DNA of 64,000 nucleotides from Verrucomicrobium spinosum DSM 4136 = JCM 18804 (lineage in GTDB: Bacteria; Verrucomicrobiota; Verrucomicrobiia; Verrucomicrobiales; Verrucomicrobiaceae): the NCBI RefSeq assembly GCF_000172155.1, contig NZ_ABIZ01000001.1, forward strand, positions 5,799,105-5,863,104, read 5' to 3'. This document shows, piece after piece, positions 58,681 through 64,000 of the stretch (positions are counted from its first letter, which is position 1; the number at the start of each line of letters is the position of its first letter). The translations under genes were made by a program, and so were the position numbers. The notes beneath the pieces were generated by a model. It was not told the DNA's origin and made no database searches. It worked only from the letters and a program-made list of their open reading frames with translations.

Positions 58681-60027
58681 ATGAAACAAGCACTCGTCAT
58701 CCCGCTGCTCGCCGCCGCATCGGCCGGCCTCAGCCTCGCTGGTGAACCGGCGGCCAAGAACCCGAAGGCCGTGGTCATCCCGCCGCCGGAGCCCAAGATT
58801 GTCACCTTTGACTTCCAGGAGCGCCTCCGCTTCGAGTACCGGGAGAACAACTTCGACTTCAACGACGGCGTTAACTCCCTGACCGACGACTCCTGGCTCC
58901 TCCAGCGTGCCCGGGTCGGCATCAAGGTCTCCCCCACCGACTACCTCAGCTTCTACGTGCAGGGGCAGAGTTCCCTCGAACTCGACTCCGACCGTCCCAA
59001 TGAACCGGGCGTGATGGGAGCAGAAGGCGATGACGCCATCGACCTGCGCCAGGCCTACATCAAGATCGGGCCCAAGGACCTGAACATCACCATCGGCCGT
59101 CAGATCCTCAGCTATGGCGATGAGCGACTCATCGGCGCCTTCGACTGGAACAACCTCAGCCGCACCTTCGATGCGGTGAAGTTCCACTACGGCACCAAGG
59201 ACTGGAGCATCGAGGCCTTTGCCGCCTCCGTGGTGGTGGCCGACAGTGACACCTTCAACTACAGCGACCTCTTTGACGGCAACGAAACCGGGCGCAACCA
59301 GGTCTTCAGCGGCATCTACTTCAGTACTGCAGCCCTCTGCCCGCTGGGCTCCACCACCGACTTCTACGCCCTGCATCTGCATGAGGAATACCTCGCGGGC
59401 GATACCAACTTCGTCACGCTGGGCACCCGCCTGAAGGCAGATGTCACCAAGACCGGTGGCTGGGACTTCGAGACGGAGATGGCCGCGCAGTTCGGTGAGG
59501 TGAAGGACAAGGACCTGAGCGCCTTTGCCGGCCACTGGGGCTTCGGTTATGTGTGGACCAAGAGCGCGTGGAAGCCCCGCCTCTTTGCCGAGTACAACTT
59601 TGCCACCGGTGACAGCAATGCCGCCGACGGCGATGTGGACACCTTCCAGAACCTGTTCCCCACGAACCACAAGTTTTACGGCTACATGGACGCCTTTGCC
59701 TGGCAGAACATCCACAACCCGGCGATCAGCTTCTCCGTCCAGCCGACCAAGACGGTCAAGCTGCAACTGGACTACCACGCCTTCTTCCTGGCGGACACCA
59801 GTGATGCCTGGTACCGCGCCAACGGCGTGACCGCCGTGCGCCCCATCAAGGGCAGCGCCAGCGACTTCGTGGGCACGGAGCTGGACTTCACCGCCTCCTG
59901 GAAGGCGACGAAGAACCTCAGCTTCCTGGCCGGGTACAGCCACTTCTTCTGCGGCGACTACGCCAAGGCCACCGGCGCGGCGGATGATGCGGACTTCGCC
60001 TACGTGCAGGCCACGTTCGATTTCTAA
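58681..60027 (+). CDS. Alginate-export/porin family outer-membrane protein
   Basis: About 448 residues. A signal peptide (MKQALVIPLLAAASAGLSLA) is followed by a beta-barrel with FQERLRFEYRENNFDF, LLQRARVGIKVSPTDYLSFY, LRQAYIKIGPKDLNITIGRQ and a C-terminal phenylalanine (YVQATFDF). This is the AlgE-like alginate export porin family. Its position between the nitrate ABC importer and the NNP transporter suggests it admits nitrate, not alginate, which is inference. No terminator is obvious in the 190 bases before it, so read-through from nrtD is possible. A hairpin follows. Confidence 0.85.
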   Translation: MKQALVIPLLAAASAGLSLAGEPAAKNPKAVVIPPPEPKIVTFDFQERLRFEYRENNFDFNDGVNSLTDDSWLLQRARVGIKVSPTDYLSFYVQGQSSLELDSDRPNEPGVMGAEGDDAIDLRQAYIKIGPKDLNITIGRQILSYGDERLIGAFDWNNLSRTFDAVKFHYGTKDWSIEAFAASVVVADSDTFNYSDLFDGNETGRNQVFSGIYFSTAALCPLGSTTDFYALHLHEEYLAGDTNFVTLGTRLKADVTKTGGWDFETEMAAQFGEVKDKDLSAFAGHWGFGYVWTKSAWKPRLFAEYNFATGDSNAADGDVDTFQNLFPTNHKFYGYMDAFAWQNIHNPAISFSVQPTKTVKLQLDYHAFFLADTSDAWYRANGVTAVRPIKGSASDFVGTELDFTASWKATKNLSFLAGYSHFFCGDYAKATGAADDADFAYVQATFDF

Positions 60028-60084
60028 TCCTGCCTTTCACCCTCATTCATTCAGTTGATACTTCAGTTTGTTGTTGTGTGTCGT

Positions 60085-60120
60085 GGAACCCCTCTGGCCC
60101 ATGGGGGTCAGAGGGGTTTC
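60085..60120 (+). terminator. Hairpin after the porin gene, probable terminator
   Basis: AACCCCTCTG pairs with CAGAGGGGTT around a short GC-rich loop. The T tail is short, so termination strength is uncertain. It separates the first nitrate unit from the second. Confidence 0.55.
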
Positions 60121-60136
60121 CCATGGCCGGACACTC

Positions 60137-60151
60137 ATGAACTAAATTCAT
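60137..60151. promoter_or_regulatory. LysR-type operator, copy 2
   Basis: ATGAACTAAATTCAT shares 13 of 15 positions with the operator at 54230-54244 and keeps the T-N11-A pattern. It lies 20 bases before the NasS-like gene. Confidence 0.6.
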
Positions 60152-60170
60152 CGATATCCTGAAAATTGCG

Positions 60171-61392
60171 ATGAATCGCTCACGTGTATTATTCACGAAT
60201 GGCACACGGCATGCATTGCTTTCTGCCGTGAAATCCACCACATCCATCCCAGCCCTGAGCGCCACACCTGCCCCCAACAAGGTGCGTGTGGGATTCATTG
60301 CCCTGGCCGACTGCGCCCCGTTGCTCATCGCGGATGAGCTGGGCTTGTTTGAGAAACACGGGGTGGAGGTGGAACTGAGCCGGGAGGTCGGCTGGGCCAC
60401 CATCCGGGAAAAAATCCTCTACGGGCAGATCGATGCCGCGCACTCCATCGCCGGTCTGGCCCTCTCCCTCCGCCTCGGCCTGGAGGGCGCGGTCTGCCCG
60501 GCGATCTGCCCCTTTGTCTTCAACCTGCATGGCGATGCGATCACGCTGAGCATGAATCTCTGGCACCGTGGGGTGCGGGATGCGCAGTCCCTCCAGAAGC
60601 TCATCCGCAGCACGCCGCAGAGTCTTTTCACCTTTGCCATCGTTGCCCGCACGTCCTCGCATAATTTCCTCATCCGCCGCTGGCTGAAGAGCGGGGGCAT
60701 CGATCCCGACCGCGATGTGCGTCTGGTGGTGCTGCCGCCCACCCAGATGGCGGGTTCCCTGAACGCAGGCCTCATCGATGGCTACTGCGTGGGAGAGCCC
60801 TGGAATTCCCTCTCCATCGTTCACGGCACCGGTTGGTGCCCCGCCATCAGTGAGGACATCATGCCCGGCCATCCGGAAAAGATCCTCCTCACCACGGAGC
60901 ACTTCGCCGCCAAAAGGCCCGAGGCACTGGAATGCGATGATCCGGGCGCTCCAGGAGGCGTGCGAATACTGCGACAAGCCGGAGAAACCGCCGCGCATCA
61001 TCGAGATTCTCACCGGTGGCGGCCACCTGCGCGTGGATCCCGGCATTCTGGGGCTCTCTCTCATCGGCCCGTTTGACGATGGCACCAAGCAGCTGCGTGA
61101 TGCCTCGAACTTTCACATCTTCCACCGGCGGGATGCCAATGTGCCCACGTTGGAGAAGGCTGGCTGGCTGCTGGGCGAGTTCATCCGCCATGGCCTGATC
61201 CCGCCGGAGCTCAAAGACGTGGCCGCCCAGGCCTCTGCCGCCTGCTGGCGCACGGACCTCTACCACCGCGCGCTGAAGAAGACGCCCTCCAAGAAAACGC
61301 AAAACGCCAGGGCCAAAACCCGGGCCACGCCCTCCACCATCCGCAAACCCCGCCGCGCGCACGCTTCCGCACCTGCATCCGTCACCGCATGA
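60171..61392 (+). pseudogene. NasS/NrtA-like nitrate sensor gene, frameshifted
   Basis: NKVRVGFIALADCAPLLIAD, ELGLFEKHGVEVELSREVGW, DGYCVGEPWNSLSIVHGTGW and MPGHPEKILLTTEHFAAKRP match NrtA. Unlike the true NrtA upstream, it has no clear signal peptide, as in the cytoplasmic nitrate sensor NasS. At about 60933 a single extra T (in GAATGCGATG) breaks the frame; the C-terminal part (MIRALQEACEYCDKPEKPPR, ILGLSLIGPFDDGTKQLRDA) continues in the next frame to 61392 with a basic, Ala-rich tail. The first frame alone stops at 61076. It is either a pseudogene, a shift site or an assembly error. It overlaps the MFS gene by four bases. Confidence 0.75.
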
Positions 61393-62594
61393 AATTCGCC
61401 GACCTTAAGAACTCCGGGCACTGGCCCACCCTGCTCACCACGTTCCTGTACTTTGACTTCAGCTTCATGGTGTGGACCGTGCTGGGTCCCCTGGGCGCGC
61501 AGATCGGCGAGTCACTGCATCTGGATGCCGGGCAGAAGGGGCTGATGGTGGCCGTGCCGATCCTTTCCGGGGCCATCCTCCGCCTCGTGCTGGGCATGCT
61601 GGTGGACCGCATTGGAGCCAAGACCACCGGGACTCTGGCGCAGATCATCGTGATGCTGGGCCTGGCCGGAGCCTGGCTGCTGGGGGTGCAGAGCTTTGCC
61701 ACCGTGCTCACGCTCGGCTTTGTCCTCGGGTTCGCCGGGGCCAGCTTCGCCGTGGCGCTGCCGCAGGCAGGTCGCTGGTATCCGCCGCGTCTCCAGGGTG
61801 TGGTGATGGGCCTGGCGGGTGCGGGCAACGTGGGCGTGGTGCTGGACAGCCTGATCGCCCCCCGTCTGGCCAATGCCTACGGCTGGCAGAGCGTGTTTGG
61901 TTTTTCCTTGATCCCGGCCATCCTGGTCTTCATCGCCTACATCCTCATTTCCAAGGAGGCTCCCGGTGAGTTCAAGAAGAAGAAGGTGCGGGACTACGTG
62001 AACCTGCTGAAGGAGAAGGACGCCCACTGGTTCTGCTTCTACTACACGGTCAGCTTTGGCGGCTTCGTGGGTCTGGCCAGCTACTACGTGCTGTATTTCA
62101 AGAGCGAGTTCGGCCTCACTGCGGTGCATGCGGGTGACTACGCAGCCGCCTGCACCTTCATCGGTGCCATCCTCCGGCCCGTGGGTGGTGGTCTGGCAGA
62201 CCGGTTCGGCGGCATCCGCTCGCTCCTCGCCTTCTACTCCCTGGCGGCCGTCGGTCTGGTGGCAGCAGCTTTCACGCACCATGAATATGGCAACCTGGCC
62301 CTCTTCCTGGTCATCAGCGGGGCGCTCGGTATGGCGAACGGTTCCGTGTTCCAGCTCCTGCCCCAGCGCTTTGGCAAGGACCTGGGCGTCATGACCGGCC
62401 TCGTGGGCTGCGGCGGCGGGGTGGGCGGCTTCTACCTGGCCACCTCCCTGGGCTACGCGAAGAACGCCACCGGCTCCTGCAGCGTGGGCTTCCTGGTCTT
62501 TGCCGGTCTTTGCGTGCTGGCCATCTGCGGCCTGGCTCTGGTGAAGAACCGCTGGCGCACCACCTGGGGTGCCCTCACCGAGGCCCGCATCTGA
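61389..62594 (+). CDS. Nitrate/nitrite MFS transporter, NNP family
   Basis: 401 residues, twelve helices. The family signatures are GRWYPPRLQGVVMGLAGAGN and GLVGCGGGVGGFYLATSLGY, with FDFSFMVWTVLGPLG at the start. It belongs to the NarK/NasA nitrate or nitrite transporters. It overlaps the NasS-like gene by four bases. Having both an ABC and an MFS system suggests affinity-range partitioning. A kinase/phosphatase gene follows 40 bases later. Confidence 0.93.
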   Translation: MKFADLKNSGHWPTLLTTFLYFDFSFMVWTVLGPLGAQIGESLHLDAGQKGLMVAVPILSGAILRLVLGMLVDRIGAKTTGTLAQIIVMLGLAGAWLLGVQSFATVLTLGFVLGFAGASFAVALPQAGRWYPPRLQGVVMGLAGAGNVGVVLDSLIAPRLANAYGWQSVFGFSLIPAILVFIAYILISKEAPGEFKKKKVRDYVNLLKEKDAHWFCFYYTVSFGGFVGLASYYVLYFKSEFGLTAVHAGDYAAACTFIGAILRPVGGGLADRFGGIRSLLAFYSLAAVGLVAAAFTHHEYGNLALFLVISGALGMANGSVFQLLPQRFGKDLGVMTGLVGCGGGVGGFYLATSLGYAKNATGSCSVGFLVFAGLCVLAICGLALVKNRWRTTWGALTEARI

Positions 62595-62634
62595 TTCTTA
62601 TTTCCTAAGCCCCCTTTCTAAAACTCCGCCACTC

Positions 62635-64000
62635 ATGAAGATCCACCCCAGCATCTACGGCATGGCCCGGGAGAAGGACACCCCTTCCTCCGACGCCTTT
62701 GCCGTGAAGACCTGGGGTGACACCGTCATCGCCGTGCTGGCGGATGGGGCTGGCACAGGTGAGCCCGCCCGGGAGGCGGCACAGCGGGCGGTGAGCTCCC
62801 TGGTAAGCCACTACCAGGCCCGGCCGAAGTCCTGGGAGCCCGCGAGAGCGCTGGAGGAGTTCACGAAGCTGCTCAACCGCATGTTCTACCAGGAGTCCAT
62901 GGCCCGCTTCGAGCGGCCGGAGATGGTCTCCACTCTGGCCGTGGCGGTGATCGAAGGCGACCGCCTCTATGGCGTGAACGTGGGTGACTCCCGCATCTGC
63001 CTGGGTCGCCAGGGCGGCATGCGGGTGCTTTCTGAAGATCATGTGGATGACGAGCGCCGCAATGTGCTGACGAAGGCCCTGGGCATGGCTCCGGAGCTGG
63101 ATCCGCATGTGTTTGAAACCGAGGTGCGGGACGGGGATGTGGCGTTCCTCTGCTCCGATGGTGTGAGCAACCACTATGAAGTGGCCGGTCTGGCCACCGC
63201 GCTGGAGGGTCGCAGCTCGGCCCGCAGCATTGTGAAGACGGCGCGCGCGGCCGCCAGCGATGAAACCCTCGATGACATGAGCGCCATTGTCATCGATATT
63301 GCCGAAACCGGAAAACTGCGAGCCATGAGTGAACGCAGCCTGACCATCCCGACCGCCCTTGCCAAAGGGGAAATGCTCGATGGCTACGAACTCCTCCGCC
63401 CGCTCCAGATCGGCGGACGCGTCTGGCTCGCAGAAAAGGATGGCACCCAGGTGGTGCTGAAGTTTGCGCCCGTGGAGGCACTGGAGAGTGAGCAGCACCT
63501 CAATGCCTATCTGCGCGAGGTGTGGAACGCCACCCGTATCAAGAACGACTTCTTTGTCCGCTCTGAGGAGCCCGCTGGGGCCACAGCCCGGTACTATGTG
63601 ATGGAATTTGTGAACGCGCCCAGCCTGGCGACGCTCCTCACCACCCGCCGTCTGCATGTGGACGAGGCGCTGGCGCTTGGTAGTTTCCTCTCCCGCTCCG
63701 CCGCCGCGCTGCTGAAGCTGGATCTCGTGCATGGCGACATCAAGCCGGAGAACGTGCTGGTGCTGCGTGAAGGCGATGCCCTGAGCTTCAAGCTCGTGGA
63801 TCTGGGCAGCGCCGCGGAGATCTTCTCCGTCACCTCCCGCGCCGGCACGGCCAGCTACCTGGCCCCGGAGCGCTTTCACGGTGGCCCGGTGAGCGAGCGC
63901 ACCGAGATCTTCGCCATGGGCGTGACACTCTACCAGGTGCTCACCGGCCGCCTGCCTTACGGCCGCATTGAGCGCTTCCAGACGCCGTCATTTAGCGCGC
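62635..64000 (+). CDS. PP2C phosphatase-Ser/Thr protein kinase fusion (partial, runs off the end)
   Basis: 455 codons are visible. Residues 1-225 form a PP2C domain: VLADGAGTGEPA, VNVGDSRICLG, FLCSDGVSNH and DDMSAIVI carry the metal-binding aspartates. From about residue 250 a Hanks-type kinase follows: VVLKFAP, HGDIKPENVL (D368, K370, N373), KLVDLGSA (DLG rather than DFG) and SYLAPERF. A glycine-rich loop is poorly conserved. Such bifunctional kinase/phosphatases are encoded next to assimilatory nitrate genes in other bacteria such as Pseudomonas. It follows the MFS gene by 40 bases, so it is probably in the nitrate operon. The 3' end is outside the window. Confidence 0.9.
   Translation, partial: MKIHPSIYGMAREKDTPSSDAFAVKTWGDTVIAVLADGAGTGEPAREAAQRAVSSLVSHYQARPKSWEPARALEEFTKLLNRMFYQESMARFERPEMVSTLAVAVIEGDRLYGVNVGDSRICLGRQGGMRVLSEDHVDDERRNVLTKALGMAPELDPHVFETEVRDGDVAFLCSDGVSNHYEVAGLATALEGRSSARSIVKTARAAASDETLDDMSAIVIDIAETGKLRAMSERSLTIPTALAKGEMLDGYELLRPLQIGGRVWLAEKDGTQVVLKFAPVEALESEQHLNAYLREVWNATRIKNDFFVRSEEPAGATARYYVMEFVNAPSLATLLTTRRLHVDEALALGSFLSRSAAALLKLDLVHGDIKPENVLVLREGDALSFKLVDLGSAAEIFSVTSRAGTASYLAPERFHGGPVSERTEIFAMGVTLYQVLTGRLPYGRIERFQTPSFSA

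Overview
The window reads as one chromosomal stretch of a high-GC, Gram-negative bacterium, most likely a member of the Verrucomicrobiota or a close PVC relative. This rests on overall gene style and is inference: a secreted sugar-isomerase-like protein, a DUF3008 protein, fused envelope enzymes, outer-membrane barrels, and many palindromic intergenic repeats. No rRNA, tRNA, integrase, transposase or CRISPR array was seen.

Layout. 0-10.8 kb: end of a beta-propeller-like gene, a small membrane protein, a secreted sugar isomerase/epimerase-like protein, a MocR-type regulator, an acetyltransferase, a GYF_2-AIM24 protein, a secreted sugar dehydrogenase, a membrane spermidine-synthase-like protein, a lipoprotein and a ParB without a neighbouring ParA. 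11.0-18.9 kb: a giant exported protein (about 2200 residues) closed by a strong terminator, then two small membrane-associated proteins. 19-24 kb: repeats, then ykgJ-like, dnaG and rpoD on the minus strand; the sigma factor carries two AT-hook-like motifs. 24-42.5 kb: housekeeping and envelope genes (UbiA-family prenyltransferase, outer-membrane barrel, membrane-fusion protein, an LpxL-GT9 fusion, TauE, lysS, phosphoesterase, Sel1 protein, LysR, U32 peptidase), interspersed with inverted, tandem and dispersed repeats.

42.9-53.3 kb is the standout region. It is a compact, co-directional six-frame operon with partly lower GC than its flanks: PLD-SNF2 helicase, Eco57I/TaqI-type DNA methylase, SMC/RecF-like ATPase with a possible HEPN-like tail, an ArdC-like domain and a HELAH metallopeptidase split over two overlapping frames, and an Mrr_N-like winged-helix protein. 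Three junctions are 4-nt ATGA overlaps. It looks like a restriction/defence system that does not match the component lists of BREX, DISARM or classical R-M types known to me. The ArdC-like/HELAH split coincides with a canonical -1 slippery heptamer.

53.3-64 kb is a nitrate-assimilation cluster: a divergent LysR regulator, a Tat-exported nitrate-binding protein, a permease, two ATPases, an outer-membrane porin, a frameshifted NasS/NrtA-like gene, an NNP-type nitrate MFS transporter, and a PP2C-protein kinase fusion running off the end. A 15-bp LysR-type palindrome occurs before the first operon and again before the second transcription unit, which suggests a shared regulon. The reductases are not in the window and are expected downstream.
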